Positions 51,701-60,429 of a stretch of DNA of 64,000 nt are shown piece after piece. The stretch lies in NCBI GenBank assembly GCA_900752195.1, contig CAADUJ010000019.1, forward strand, positions 1 to 64,000, written 5' to 3'. Made by a program: the position numbers and the translations under genes. Position 1 is the stretch's first letter. Each line of letters opens with the position of its first letter. The notes beneath the pieces were generated by a model that saw nothing but the letters and a program-made list of their open reading frames with translations, made no database searches and was not told the DNA's origin. The DNA comes from an uncultured Negativicutes bacterium (GTDB lineage: Bacteria > Bacillota > Negativicutes > Veillonellales > Megasphaeraceae).

Positions 51701-53005
51701 ACGAAGACGCTCTTTACGAAGGAAGATAAAGAAAAAGACGTCATCCTCGCACCATCTATGACGCCCATCCACTTCCCCCTCTTCAAGCCTGCCTTTGACC
51801 ATGAAGGGTATCGCGTCGAAATGATCAAGCATCAGGGCCAGAAAGCCATCGATAATGGCCTGGCGTACATCCATAACGACGCCTGCTATCCTGCCATCAT
51901 GACATTGGGACAAATCATTACGGCCTTAAAGTCGGGCAAATACGATCTCAATCATACGTCAGTCATGATTTCCCAAACCGGTGGATGCTGCCGTGCGACA
52001 AACTATATCGGCATGATCCGTAAAGCCTTGGACGATGCCAACATGAGTCAGGTACCCATTTTATCCCTCAATATGAAGGGCATGAACAAACAACCAGGCT
52101 TCCAGCCTCATATCGGATTCTGGCATCGCCTCGTCATGGGCATGATCTATGGCGATACGCTCCAGCAGGTTCTCTATCGGACGCGTCCCTATGAAAAAGT
52201 CAAAGGCACAGCCGAAGCCTTGTTCCACAAGTGGCAGAACAAGTGCATGGAAGATTTGAAAAAAGCGGACCGCTCTACATTCGTCCAAAATATCCGCAAC
52301 ATGGTCGCTGAATTCGACCGCATTGATATGACAGATGAACAGAAGCCACGTATCGGCCTGGTCGGTGAAATTTACGTCAAATTCCACCCCATTGCCAATA
52401 ATCACATCGTAAAGATGATTGAAGAAGAAGGCGGTGAAATCATCGTCTCCGGCTTAGCCGATTTCTTCTTCTACGGACTCTTGGACGACCAGTTCCGCCA
52501 TCGTTACTTATCGGGCAGCTGGTGGTCCAGCTTCAAGAGCAAATCCTTCGTTAAACTCCTCGAATGGTACCGCAAGCCCTATCGCGAAGCCGTCAAAAAG
52601 AGCCGCCACTTCGATCCTATCACCTCTATCTATGACATTGCCGATGAAGCGAAGAAATTCATGTCTCTCGGCCATGAAGCTGGTGAAGGATGGTTCCTTA
52701 CAGGCGATATGATCGACCTCATCAAACGGGGCGCAAAAAACATCGTCTGCTTACAGCCCTGGGCATGCCTGCCAAACCACGTAACTGGCAAAGGCATGAT
52801 CAAGACGCTGAAAGAAGCGTTCCCACAGACAAATATCGTCGCCATCGACTATGATCCAAGTGCAAGCTCTGTCAACCAAACCAATCGTTTGAAGCTCATG
52901 CTGACGACGACATTTGAAGCCATCCGGGAACAACCAGAACCAGACGCCAAACCGATTCATCCCTTTTTGAACGGCGTCCGCCTGAATGAAGCCATAAAAG
53001 AATAA
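48707..53005 (+). CDS. Giant 2-hydroxyacyl-CoA dehydratase activase-like protein
   Basis: A 1432-residue protein with two tandem BcrAD/BadFG-type ASKHA ATPase modules: the first begins IGIDIGSTTVKIAVL near residue 6 and has NGNCAGGTGAFID; the second begins GLDAGSTTIKAVLL near 323 and has NEACSSGCGSFLD, with the Cys residues that bridge a 4Fe-4S cluster in dehydratase activators. A DUF2229 region starts near 675 (IGIPRVLNMYEDYPFWFTF) and a dehydratase-subunit-like C-terminal part follows. Simple activators (about 260 residues) energise radical dehydratases by ATP-driven electron transfer. The fused form is widespread in Firmicutes but its substrate is unknown, and no dehydratase subunits are adjacent. 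Confidence 0.9.
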   Translation: MKDLLHIGIDIGSTTVKIAVLNELKQCLHACYVRHYTDIRQKVWDLLKNAYEIFGDRQITIAITGSGGIALADYLHIPFVQEVIAGTKAVRTYHPQSDVIIELGGEDAKITYLTGGSEHRMNGNCAGGTGAFIDQMATLLHTDASGLNALAEQSDTLYPIAARCGVFAKTDVQALLNDGASKENVAASVLQSIVLQTITGLACGRPIKGTVCFLGGPLTFLPQLRHQFAETLHLKENQIVAPENAQVYVAIGAALGSFQEEPLSFMKLMGQLRNVDETSLQKSDRVAPLFKDAQEFEEFKQRHSQHTVPTADLSSYSGPCYLGLDAGSTTIKAVLLSEDNKILYSHYQNNEGSPLQAAKKIVSEVYSLMPQSAFIAKTGITGYGEFLIKEALHLDLGEVETIAHYKAAAHFCPDVDFILDIGGQDMKCSRLKDGHIEDILLNEACSSGCGSFLDTFAKSLKMSIHDFSQAALFAKDPIDLGSRCTVFMNSKVKQAQKEGATMADISAGLSYSVIKNALYKVIKVKDPEKLGTHIVVQGGTFYNDAVLRAFEKLLGRNVIRPAIAGLMGAFGMGLICRNAYHTDHVASTVLSKAELQDLKVSTSIRHCGLCTNNCLLTVNTFNDGRSFITGNRCERGAAGSSGKKQKPLPNMYKVKYNRLFHHYKPLENAPRGTIGIPRVLNMYEDYPFWFTFFTQLGYRVVLSDPSSKTLFEKAMDTVPSDSACYPAKLVHGHIENLLEKGVDRIFYPCIQNGPQEGSKDNTFNCPMVMSYPEVIRNNMKERLSNTNTAYLCPFLPVHDKKRIVPRLQEELRVWGLKKDEIKKAALAAWDEQCQFKQDYYNMTKKALQKLEHDGNRAIVLCGRPYHVDPEINHGIPELINSLGLAVLSEDGVAPLGHFDGTLRVVDQWSYHSRLYRAASYVVNHDNLELVELNSFGCGLDAIVADQVQEILSQGHKIHTLLKIDEGSNLGAIRIRLRSLLFVMNHRQPVDDTPEPYSYTKTLFTKEDKEKDVILAPSMTPIHFPLFKPAFDHEGYRVEMIKHQGQKAIDNGLAYIHNDACYPAIMTLGQIITALKSGKYDLNHTSVMISQTGGCCRATNYIGMIRKALDDANMSQVPILSLNMKGMNKQPGFQPHIGFWHRLVMGMIYGDTLQQVLYRTRPYEKVKGTAEALFHKWQNKCMEDLKKADRSTFVQNIRNMVAEFDRIDMTDEQKPRIGLVGEIYVKFHPIANNHIVKMIEEEGGEIIVSGLADFFFYGLLDDQFRHRYLSGSWWSSFKSKSFVKLLEWYRKPYREAVKKSRHFDPITSIYDIADEAKKFMSLGHEAGEGWFLTGDMIDLIKRGAKNIVCLQPWACLPNHVTGKGMIKTLKEAFPQTNIVAIDYDPSASSVNQTNRLKLMLTTTFEAIREQPEPDAKPIHPFLNGVRLNEAIKE

Positions 53006-53020
53006 GGCATCAAGATGGCC

Positions 53021-53076
53021 ATGCAAAAAGCCTTCCTGACAAATCAATCGATTTGTCAGGAAGGCTTTCTTTGCAT
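53021..53076. terminator. Bidirectional intrinsic terminator
   Basis: A long near-perfect inverted repeat (core AGCCTTCCTGACAAAT with ATTTGTCAGGAAGGCT, extended by ATGCAAA/TTTGCAT) between the convergent activase and permease genes. Confidence 0.9.
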
Positions 53077-53094
53077 GTAAACATATGGCTTTAC

Positions 53095-54489
53095 TTATAA
53101 GAGTACGTACTTCAATACGAAAATGACGGCGAGTACATACATGAGGATACTGATTTTATCCTTATGGCCTGTCAATAAATTGATGAGCACATAGGAAATG
53201 ACACCGAAAGAAATACCTTCTGAAATGCTGTAGCAGAAGGGCATTGCGATAATCGTAATATACGCAGGAATAGATTCTGTAAAATCATCAAAATCAATAC
53301 CTGCCACAGACGTAAGCATGAGGAAGCCGACAATGACGAGGGCCGGCGTCGTGGCAAAAGCAGGAATAGCCATGAACACAGGCGCCAGGAAAAGCGATAA
53401 CAAGAAGAGAGCGGCAACAGTCACAGCCGTAAGGCCTGTTCTGCCCCCTTCGCTGACACCTGTCGCACTTTCGACAAAAGTCGTCGTTGTACTCGTCCCC
53501 ATCACAGCGCCAACAGTCGTAGCAACAGCATCTGCCATGAGCGCGCCTTTGATACGGGGTAACTTGCCATTTTCATCGAGCATATTGGCTTTCGATGACA
53601 CACCGATGAGAGTCCCTAACGTATCGAAGATGTCGACAAATAAGAACGCCAGCATGACGACGAGAAAATCCATGCTGAAGATATTACTGAAATCGAGTTG
53701 GCAGAAAATCGGTGCCAGACTAGCAGGCATAAAGGCAGCGGTACCAGCCGAAATATCCGGCAAGACGCTAAACATCTTCAATTCCGGATTCGGAACATAG
53801 AGGCCTGTCAGCTCGCATACAACGGCGACAATCCACGTTCCCAGGATACCCCACAGAATACTCCCACGAACCTTCTTGACCATGAGAATAGCCGTAAATA
53901 AGATTCCAAGCATCGCTAAGAGCACCGTAATACCTACCGTATGGAACGTGCCGCTTTCGGCAGATTGTTTAAACGAGAAAAGGGCGATTTTCGTGGCCGG
54001 ATTGGCGACGATAATCTGGGCATTCAAGAGACCAATAAGACAGATAAATAGGCCTATACCGGCAGATACTGCTTTTTTCAACGTCATAGGAATGGCATTA
54101 AAAATCGCTTCGCGGATATTGGTAAGTGATAAGACGATAAAAATAATACCTTCAACAAAAACGGCCGTCAAAGCCATCTGCCAGGAATAGCCCATCTGCA
54201 TGACGACGGTAAAGGCGAAGAATGCGTTCAGCCCCATACCGGCAGACAAGGCAAAGGGATAGTTGGCAAAGACTGCCATGAGAACCGTCCCCAAACAAGA
54301 GGCCAGTGCCGTTGCCGTAAGGACGGCGCCCTTATCCATCCCTGTTGTACTGAGGATGAGCGGATTGACAGCCAAAATATAAGCCATCGTCATAAAAGTG
54401 GTAATACCGGCTAACACTTCTGTGCGGACAGTCGTATGATTTTCAGTAAGATGAAACATACGATTCAAGAAACCGGTTCCGTTTTCCAT
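53095..54489 (-). CDS. NCS2 family guanine/hypoxanthine permease
   Basis: A 464-residue purine permease of the AzgA/PbuG branch (COG2252), with about 14 spans. Signatures include NRMFHLTENHTTVRTEVLAGITTFMTMAYIL at the N-terminus (given here as its start and end: NRMFHLTENH to TMAYIL), FADIFDTLGTL-type VDIFDTLGTLIGV, and the ESATGVSEGGRTGL motif with the conserved polar residues for nucleobase binding. It should import guanine and hypoxanthine with protons for salvage by Hpt. Monocistronic, with AAGGAG before the ATG. No purine riboswitch is visible in its leader. Confidence 0.93.
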   Translation of the reverse strand: MENGTGFLNRMFHLTENHTTVRTEVLAGITTFMTMAYILAVNPLILSTTGMDKGAVLTATALASCLGTVLMAVFANYPFALSAGMGLNAFFAFTVVMQMGYSWQMALTAVFVEGIIFIVLSLTNIREAIFNAIPMTLKKAVSAGIGLFICLIGLLNAQIIVANPATKIALFSFKQSAESGTFHTVGITVLLAMLGILFTAILMVKKVRGSILWGILGTWIVAVVCELTGLYVPNPELKMFSVLPDISAGTAAFMPASLAPIFCQLDFSNIFSMDFLVVMLAFLFVDIFDTLGTLIGVSSKANMLDENGKLPRIKGALMADAVATTVGAVMGTSTTTTFVESATGVSEGGRTGLTAVTVAALFLLSLFLAPVFMAIPAFATTPALVIVGFLMLTSVAGIDFDDFTESIPAYITIIAMPFCYSISEGISFGVISYVLINLLTGHKDKISILMYVLAVIFVLKYVLL

Positions 54490-54551
54490 GGATATTCTCC
54501 TTTCATAGAAACACTAGTATGAATACATATAAAAATACAAAGGATATCCTC

Positions 54552-54580
54552 ATTATACGAGGTTTGCCACGTCAGGGCAA
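54552..54580 (-). promoter_or_regulatory. Promoter of the purine permease gene
   Basis: TTGCCC and TATAAT with a 17-bp spacer on the minus strand, 63 bp before the start codon. Confidence 0.6.
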
Positions 54581-54718
54581 TATGTATTTATCCGGGACAC
54601 CGTCTCATACAAAAGAGATGAAATCGTATCTATAGATATGAAACGGCCAATACCGCATCTATATGACCAGAGCAAACGGCCGCTGCGGTATGCCGGCTAC
54701 GTGCCCGGCCACGGCGAT

Positions 54719-55915
54719 CTATCGATTCCAGAAATTCGATACCCAGGCCCGTTCCTCTTCCGTAAGCTCTACGGGTTTAATATTCTTTTCTGTCGCTACA
54801 TCGACAGCGACAAAAGCCATGGCCTTAGCCCCTTTTATGGCCTGCGCCATCCCATACGAACTGCCGGCTGCTGCAGCAAATTCCGGTGTGTGGGCGGAAA
54901 TCCCCTTTCCAATAGAAAGACTCGGCTGGCTCGTCCGCGTAATATGGCTGACGTTGCCTACGTCTGTCGAACCTTCGGCATAGTCATCATCGACGATTTC
55001 ATAGCCTTCCCCTAATGCAGCAAAGGCTTCACAAAAATAGACATCTAGCCGCGGGTCATTGACCATATCCATCAGCAAAGGTTCGTAATGGACCATGGAA
55101 AGCTCTGTACCATGGTCGTCAGAGATGCGCTGGGCAAGAGTGCGGATTTCCGGTAACATGACCGTTTCCAGATAGTCAGCCTTCATGGCCCGGATTGTTG
55201 CCTTGATGACAGCTTTAGACGGTACGATATTCGGCACCGTTCCCCCTTCTGTAATGATAGCGCCAATAATGTGTGTTTCCTGGAGACGCTGGTTATACGC
55301 CTGCAGAGCCTGATAAAAATCGACAGCACTGTCGAGAGCATTGACCCCATGATAGACAGGGTCTGCAATGTGCGCCGGTTTCCCTGTAAAGGTAAACGCC
55401 AAGGGATGCGTAGCATAGCTCGTACCGCCGACGGTCGTCTTCGTTTCTCCAGGATGGATAATGAGCGCTGCCGCCAAACCATCAAAGACGCCGTGTTCAC
55501 TCATATAGGCTTTACTGGCCGCCGTTTCTTCGGCTGGACAGCCATACACGTGGACTGTCACTTCTTCAGGGATGACGCGAGCTACGGCTACAGCAGCCCC
55601 GAGACTCATGGCAGCAATGAGGTTATGGCCACAGCCGTGACCGATTTCTGGCAACGCATCGTATTCGGCAAGGAAACCGATGTGCACAGGGCCAGTTCCC
55701 TTTACCGCTTCAAACGCAGTCGGAAAGGCTTCGGGAACACAATCGGTCACAGTGAACCCTTCCTCACCTAAACAGTTGCGTAAATACGCCGTTGCCAGAT
55801 ATTCCTGTTTTCCCAATTCCGGATTGTCGTGCAAATAGCCGGCAATCGACATAATCGTCTCTTTCCAATCCTCTACAGCACGGCTGCAGTCTTCTTTCCA
55901 TTTTTTCTTATCCAT
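54719..55915 (-). CDS. M20 family amidohydrolase (PM20D2/AbgB-like)
   Basis: A 398-residue cytosolic metallopeptidase. The segment GFLAEYDALPEIGHGCGHNL (about 78-97) contains the metal-binding cysteine and histidines of the M20D group; HPGETKTTVGGTSYA and the C-terminal EGSTDVGNVSH supply further ligands, and a dimerisation domain lies near 170-290. Relatives hydrolyse N-acyl amino acids, aminobenzoyl-glutamate or short dipeptides. It is the last gene of the opp operon, 3 bp after ldcA, so the likely substrate is a peptide delivered by the transporter. Which bond it cuts is not deducible. Confidence 0.9.
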   Translation of the reverse strand: MDKKKWKEDCSRAVEDWKETIMSIAGYLHDNPELGKQEYLATAYLRNCLGEEGFTVTDCVPEAFPTAFEAVKGTGPVHIGFLAEYDALPEIGHGCGHNLIAAMSLGAAVAVARVIPEEVTVHVYGCPAEETAASKAYMSEHGVFDGLAAALIIHPGETKTTVGGTSYATHPLAFTFTGKPAHIADPVYHGVNALDSAVDFYQALQAYNQRLQETHIIGAIITEGGTVPNIVPSKAVIKATIRAMKADYLETVMLPEIRTLAQRISDDHGTELSMVHYEPLLMDMVNDPRLDVYFCEAFAALGEGYEIVDDDYAEGSTDVGNVSHITRTSQPSLSIGKGISAHTPEFAAAAGSSYGMAQAIKGAKAMAFVAVDVATEKNIKPVELTEEERAWVSNFWNR

Positions 55916-55918
55916 ACG

Positions 55919-56857
55919 TTACTCCTCTTTTACATACTGAATGGCACATCTATCATCATCGCTGTCAAAGGCGGCTTTCAAACCTAAAGGCATCCATGTA
56001 TTCACCGGACCGTGGCCGGCTGGAAGCCCCCATAACGTCGGTACCTGCCAACGCTCTGCATAATATTCACAGACTTGACGGACCGTAAAATCGTCATGAC
56101 ATTCCTCGGCCGGCGGACAATTCGTAAATTCACCAAAAACGATTCCCGATACACGCCGGATCAGCCCCGATTGTTCGAGCTGTAAGAGCATGCGGTCAAT
56201 GGCATAGGCTTCTTCTCCAATCTCTTCAATGACGAGGATTTCGCCAGTTCCCTTCAAGCCATAGGGAGTTCCTGTCAAGGACGTCAGGAGGCTTAAGTTG
56301 GTTCCTACGAGATTGCCCTCCGCCTTTCCGGGATACAGGACATCGAGTACGGTCCCTTCCGGCATGGCGACGGTATCGGGACAACCTTGTGCCAGCCCCC
56401 GGGCAAAGGCATCCCGCGTGAAGGGAGCTTCCTTTCCAGCAAAACTTGTCGCCATCGGTCCGTGAACCGTTGCAAGACCGGCCTTTTCATATAGCGCCAC
56501 ATGGAGAGCCGTAATATCGCTGAATCCAATAAACAACTTGCTGTGGTGGCGAATCATATCAAAATCGAGCAAATCGAGAAGCTGGGCTGCACCATACCCG
56601 CCACGGGCACATAAAATGGCATCAATGGCATCATCGGCAAAAAAAGAATTAATATCGTCAGCCCGTAACTCTGCCGGGCCGGCTAAAAATCCCCTTTGCG
56701 CCATCACCGATGCACCGTGTACGACAGTATACCCTAATTGCTGTAAAAAAGCGACGCCTTTTTCATAGCGTTCTGGATCTACCGGCGCCGACGGTGCGAC
56801 GATGCCGATTGTATCGCCGTGGTGAAGGGGCCGTCCTAATCTATGACGTTGTTCCAT
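55919..56857 (-). CDS. ldcA: LD-carboxypeptidase, peptidase family S66
   Basis: A 312-residue serine peptidase. The family motifs are ILCARGGYGAAQLLD near 82-96, the nucleophile elbow FIGFSDITALH with Ser near 113, and the IVFGEFTNCPP segment with the catalytic Glu, plus a late His in PAGHGPVN. S66 enzymes remove the terminal D-Ala from murein tetrapeptides (LdcA) or inactivate microcin C (MccF); the wall-peptide role fits the operon better. Start options are ATG 56857 or GTG 56863 (AAGGA 5 nt upstream); I list the ATG. It follows oppA by about 37 bp. Confidence 0.9.
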   Translation of the reverse strand: MEQRHRLGRPLHHGDTIGIVAPSAPVDPERYEKGVAFLQQLGYTVVHGASVMAQRGFLAGPAELRADDINSFFADDAIDAILCARGGYGAAQLLDLLDFDMIRHHSKLFIGFSDITALHVALYEKAGLATVHGPMATSFAGKEAPFTRDAFARGLAQGCPDTVAMPEGTVLDVLYPGKAEGNLVGTNLSLLTSLTGTPYGLKGTGEILVIEEIGEEAYAIDRMLLQLEQSGLIRRVSGIVFGEFTNCPPAEECHDDFTVRQVCEYYAERWQVPTLWGLPAGHGPVNTWMPLGLKAAFDSDDDRCAIQYVKEE

Positions 56858-56894
56858 ATTCACATCGTTCCTTCTTCTACTATTCATGACACTA

Positions 56895-58481
56895 TCAAGG
56901 CTGCTCTATATACGCACCTTTCAAATCGATGAGTCCTAACGGGCTCCAATGGAATCCTTTTACATACGGCTGTGCCACATAGGGCAAGGTAGAAAAATAA
57001 ATAGGGATCATCACGCAGTCGTCGAAAAGAATCTGTTCCGCTTCGTGCATATACGTCATACGAAGCCCCTTGTCGTTCGTTTCCTTGGCTTTTTTGATGA
57101 GCCCCTTATAGGCCTCACTATGATAACGACCATCATTGGCATCATCATAAAATACGTCGAGAAACGTCATGGGATCATCGTAATCAGCTATCCATGACGA
57201 GCGAACAATCTGAAAATTGCCTTCCGTCGCTGACGCAAGAACAACTTTATTTTCCTGATTCATGAGCTGCGTGTGAACGCCAAGATTTTTCAGCCACATA
57301 GCCTGTATCCCTTCGGCAATGGCTTTATTCATTTCATTCGTGCCGAATAAAAGCGTCACATCAGGCTCACTTCCTGCGCCATAGCCGGCTTCTTCCAGAA
57401 GTTCGCGCGCCTTGGCTCCATCTTCAATCTGCAGCGCCCCTCCTTCTTCACGAAAATCTCTTTTCGTGACAGGGTTTTCAATTCCCGGTGGCACAAAGGC
57501 ATAAGCCGGTTGTTTGCCACCGCGGACGATATTGGTAATGAGTCCTTCTCGTTCCATCGCATAGGCATAGGCCTTGCGGACGCGGATGTCATCAAAGGGC
57601 TTCTTTTCCACATTGAACGTAAGATAAATACAGCCTAAGTAGGGGGAAATATGGTACAACCCCAGTGTTTCGAGACGCTGTTGTTCTGCCGGTGGCGGTT
57701 CAGCCGTCAAGTTCGCCTGACCGCTTTCTACCATAGTGAGCCTCGTAGCCTGGGAATCGCTGATGGGAAACTCGATGCAATCTGATTTGACATGGTCCGC
57801 ATCCCAATACGATTCATTCCGTTCCATGGCGATTTCGCTGGAATGGATCCACTTTGTAATCTTGAAAGGGCCGGACGAGACCAATCCCTTGCTGTCAGCA
57901 GCCCACGTATCAGGCTTTTCCTCTACAAGATGCCGCGGTACAGGATAAAAACAATGAAAAGCCGTCAAATTCAAGAAATATGCTGTCGGCTCTTTCAGCG
58001 TCACCTGCAAAGTAGTGTCATCCAACGCCGTAATGGCCACATCGTCGAGGCTTTCTCCCTCTTCTGCACACTCTTCGGCGCCCTTGATGGGATACATCAT
58101 ATAGGCGTTAGGAGACGCCACATCCGGGTCGATGACACGTTTCCACGAATAGACGAAATCGTCTGCATGGATAGGCGTACCATCGCTCCAACAAATGCCT
58201 GGACGCAGATGGAACGTATAAACTCTTCCATCTGAAGAAATGTCCCATGACGACGCTAGTGCCGGCTTGGGTTCATTGTGCTCATCCAGCCGGGTCAGTC
58301 CCTCATATAAGGCCAGCTCAAGATTCGATTCTGTCAGCGCCGTCGTCATGGCAGGATCCAGGCTTGCCGGTTCTGCTTCAACGACATAGCTGACGACATC
58401 GTTCTTTTCCGTTCCGCTACAGCCACTCATAAGACAGGCAATGAGAACAAATGCCAAGGCAAGGAATCCTCTTTTTTTCAT
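56895..58481 (-). CDS. Peptide ABC transporter substrate-binding lipoprotein OppA-type
   Basis: A 528-residue SBP family 5 protein with a lipoprotein signal (ALAFVLIACLMSGC; lipidated at Cys near 22). Family motifs include EAEPASLDPAMTT after the signal, the SBP_bac_5 signature GICWSDGTPIHADDFVYSWK, and VRKAYAYAMERE. It captures short peptides at the outer face for OppBCDF. ATG 58481 has GGGAGG upstream and overlaps the oppF stop as ATGA. Order is unusual in that oppA follows the ATPases. Preference for murein tripeptide, as with MppA, is suggested only by the downstream ldcA. Confidence 0.93.
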   Translation of the reverse strand: MKKRGFLALAFVLIACLMSGCSGTEKNDVVSYVVEAEPASLDPAMTTALTESNLELALYEGLTRLDEHNEPKPALASSWDISSDGRVYTFHLRPGICWSDGTPIHADDFVYSWKRVIDPDVASPNAYMMYPIKGAEECAEEGESLDDVAITALDDTTLQVTLKEPTAYFLNLTAFHCFYPVPRHLVEEKPDTWAADSKGLVSSGPFKITKWIHSSEIAMERNESYWDADHVKSDCIEFPISDSQATRLTMVESGQANLTAEPPPAEQQRLETLGLYHISPYLGCIYLTFNVEKKPFDDIRVRKAYAYAMEREGLITNIVRGGKQPAYAFVPPGIENPVTKRDFREEGGALQIEDGAKARELLEEAGYGAGSEPDVTLLFGTNEMNKAIAEGIQAMWLKNLGVHTQLMNQENKVVLASATEGNFQIVRSSWIADYDDPMTFLDVFYDDANDGRYHSEAYKGLIKKAKETNDKGLRMTYMHEAEQILFDDCVMIPIYFSTLPYVAQPYVKGFHWSPLGLIDLKGAYIEQP

Positions 58482-59452
58482 GGTTCCATCCCTCCCTTCA
58501 CATGATGACACGCTACCAGACGACCGTTACAGACAGGTCGAAGCGCAGGTACCTGACACCGACAAATATCCGTCTGATAGGGGCAGCGCGGATGGAATAC
58601 ACAGCCCGAAGGAGGATTGAGCGGACTCGGCACTTCACCGAGGAGGATTTTCTTTTGCCGTACCTTCGGATCCGGCCGGGGAATCGCTTCGATGAGCCCC
58701 TTCGTATATGGATGCAAAGGCCTGTGGTATACGTCATCGCCAAGGCCGAGTTCAACGAGCCTGCCTAAATACATGACGCCTATACGGTGACTGATATGAT
58801 GGACTACAGACAAGTCATGGGCAATAAAGAGATACGATAAATGGCGCTCTTTCTGAAGTCGTTTGAGCATATTGATGATTTGTACCTGCACCGATACATC
58901 CAGAGCAGATACAGGTTCATCGCAAAAGATACATTTCGGCCCCAGCGCCAATGCCCGGGCGATACCGATACGCTGCCGCTGACCACCGCTAAATTCATGG
59001 GGATAGCGTTGCGCTGCTTCCTTCGATAAATCTACTTCCTGTAGCAACGACGCTACAGCGCGGCGCCGCTCCTGGCGGGACCTAACGATGCCGTAATTGA
59101 CGAAAGGTTCAGCAATACTCTCTTCTACAGTCATGCGCGGATCCAATGATGCATAGGGATCTTGGAAAATCATTTGTACTTGCCGCTTATACATTGCAGA
59201 AACGTCAGGGTCTTCCACATCCCTGCCCTTATACAAGATGGTACCTGCCGTCTTTTGATAAAGACCCATAACGGTCCGGGCGAAGGTGGACTTGCCACAT
59301 CCCGATTCGCCGACAAGCCCGACCGTTTCCCCCTCATCAATGGAAAGGGATACGTCATGTACTGCGTGAAGCACCTTTTTCGGTCTCCCCCAAAATGTGC
59401 GTTCTAGGACGAATGATTTTCTTATGTTGTGTATATCAAGTAATTTCATCAT
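58478..59452 (-). CDS. oppF: Peptide ABC transporter ATPase OppF-type
   Basis: A 324-residue ABC ATPase with Walker A GESGCGKST, Q-loop IFQDPYASLDPRMT, signature FSGGQRQRIGIAR, Walker B CIFCDEPVSALD and the C-terminal oligopeptide-transporter extension, including HPYTKGLIEAIPRPDP and PSGCVFHPRCPYQTDIC, whose Cys residues form the cluster-binding pattern common in OppF/DppF. It pairs with OppD. ATG 59452 has AAGGAG 8 nt upstream and overlaps the oppD stop codon. Confidence 0.94.
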   Translation of the reverse strand: MMKLLDIHNIRKSFVLERTFWGRPKKVLHAVHDVSLSIDEGETVGLVGESGCGKSTFARTVMGLYQKTAGTILYKGRDVEDPDVSAMYKRQVQMIFQDPYASLDPRMTVEESIAEPFVNYGIVRSRQERRRAVASLLQEVDLSKEAAQRYPHEFSGGQRQRIGIARALALGPKCIFCDEPVSALDVSVQVQIINMLKRLQKERHLSYLFIAHDLSVVHHISHRIGVMYLGRLVELGLGDDVYHRPLHPYTKGLIEAIPRPDPKVRQKKILLGEVPSPLNPPSGCVFHPRCPYQTDICRCQVPALRPVCNGRLVACHHVKGGMEP

Positions 59453-60429
59453 ACGTGACGCTCCTTGCAATACAGCCAGCACGATACGCCATGGCCCTCT
59501 TCTCTTTCATACAGAGGCGGTGCCTCTTTCAGGCAAATATGCATGGCTTCAGGGCAACGGGGACAAAAACGGCATCCGCCAGGCATATGAAACAAATCGG
59601 GTGCCTGCCCAGGTATTCCGACAAGGGGCCTATCCTTATGATCTGGATCAGGAAGCGATGCCAGAAGTCCTTTCGTATAAGGGTGCTCTGGCCTGTAAAA
59701 AATAGATTCTACCGATCCTTCTTCAACGACAGTGCCTGCATACATGACGTATACGCGCTGGCACATCTGGGCAATGACGCCGAGGTTATGCGATATGAGG
59801 ACGATGGCCATGTTGCGCCGTTCCTGTAAGTGTCTCAGCATTTGCAACACCTGGGCCTCCGTCGTCACATCCAGAGCTGTCGTCGGTTCATCCGCAAAAA
59901 GGAGCCGTGGCGAACAGGCCAGCGCCATCGCAATAAGACACCGTTGCCGCATGCCCCCTGACAACTCATGGGGATATTGATGAAGCCTTTTTTCTGGCGA
60001 CGTAATGCCCGTATCCGCAAGTAAAGACAGCGCCCGTTGGTACGCCGCTTTTTTCGTTACCCTTTCGTTACTACGGATGCCTTCTGTAATCTGATCACCA
60101 ATGGTAAGAACCGGGTTGAGCGCCGTCATCGGGTCCTGGAATACCATGGCCATATCAGAACCGCGTAACGTATTGAGCTTCTCTTCCGGCCATGGCAAGA
60201 TATCCGTGCCATCCCAATAGATGTGGCCGCCTTTATAAAAGGTACGCTTCGGCGGCAAAAGCTTCATGACGCCTTGGGAGGTAACGGATTTGCCACATCC
60301 CGATTCGCCTACGATGCCAACGACTTCTCCGGCATCGACATGTATCGAGACCTGATGAACAGCTTCCAACACGCCCCGGTACGTCCGGAACGAAACGGAC
60401 AGGTCTTGTATATCAAGTAGATGTGCCAT
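59449..60429 (-). CDS. oppD: Peptide ABC transporter ATPase OppD-type
   Basis: A 326-residue ABC ATPase: Walker A GESGCGKSV, Q-loop VFQDPMTALNPVLTIGDQI, signature LSGGMRQRCLIAM, Walker B RLLFADEPTTALD and the extension HPYTKGLLASLPDPD followed by the cysteine cluster GGCRFCPRCPEAMHIC. Typical length for OppD/DppD. The ATG is part of a TAATG overlap with the end of oppC. Confidence 0.94.
   Translation of the reverse strand: MAHLLDIQDLSVSFRTYRGVLEAVHQVSIHVDAGEVVGIVGESGCGKSVTSQGVMKLLPPKRTFYKGGHIYWDGTDILPWPEEKLNTLRGSDMAMVFQDPMTALNPVLTIGDQITEGIRSNERVTKKAAYQRALSLLADTGITSPEKRLHQYPHELSGGMRQRCLIAMALACSPRLLFADEPTTALDVTTEAQVLQMLRHLQERRNMAIVLISHNLGVIAQMCQRVYVMYAGTVVEEGSVESIFYRPEHPYTKGLLASLPDPDHKDRPLVGIPGQAPDLFHMPGGCRFCPRCPEAMHICLKEAPPLYEREEGHGVSCWLYCKERHV

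Noticed and set aside
54490..54718. Purine riboswitch before the guanine/hypoxanthine permease
   Set aside because: The leader is only about 60 nt and lacks the paired loop sequences of the purine aptamer.
54640..54718. Repeated GC-rich inverted segments (ATACCGCA/TGCGGTAT, GCCGG motifs) after the M20 gene
   Set aside because: Some pairing is visible but there is no T-run and no consistent fold, so neither a terminator nor an RNA gene could be supported.
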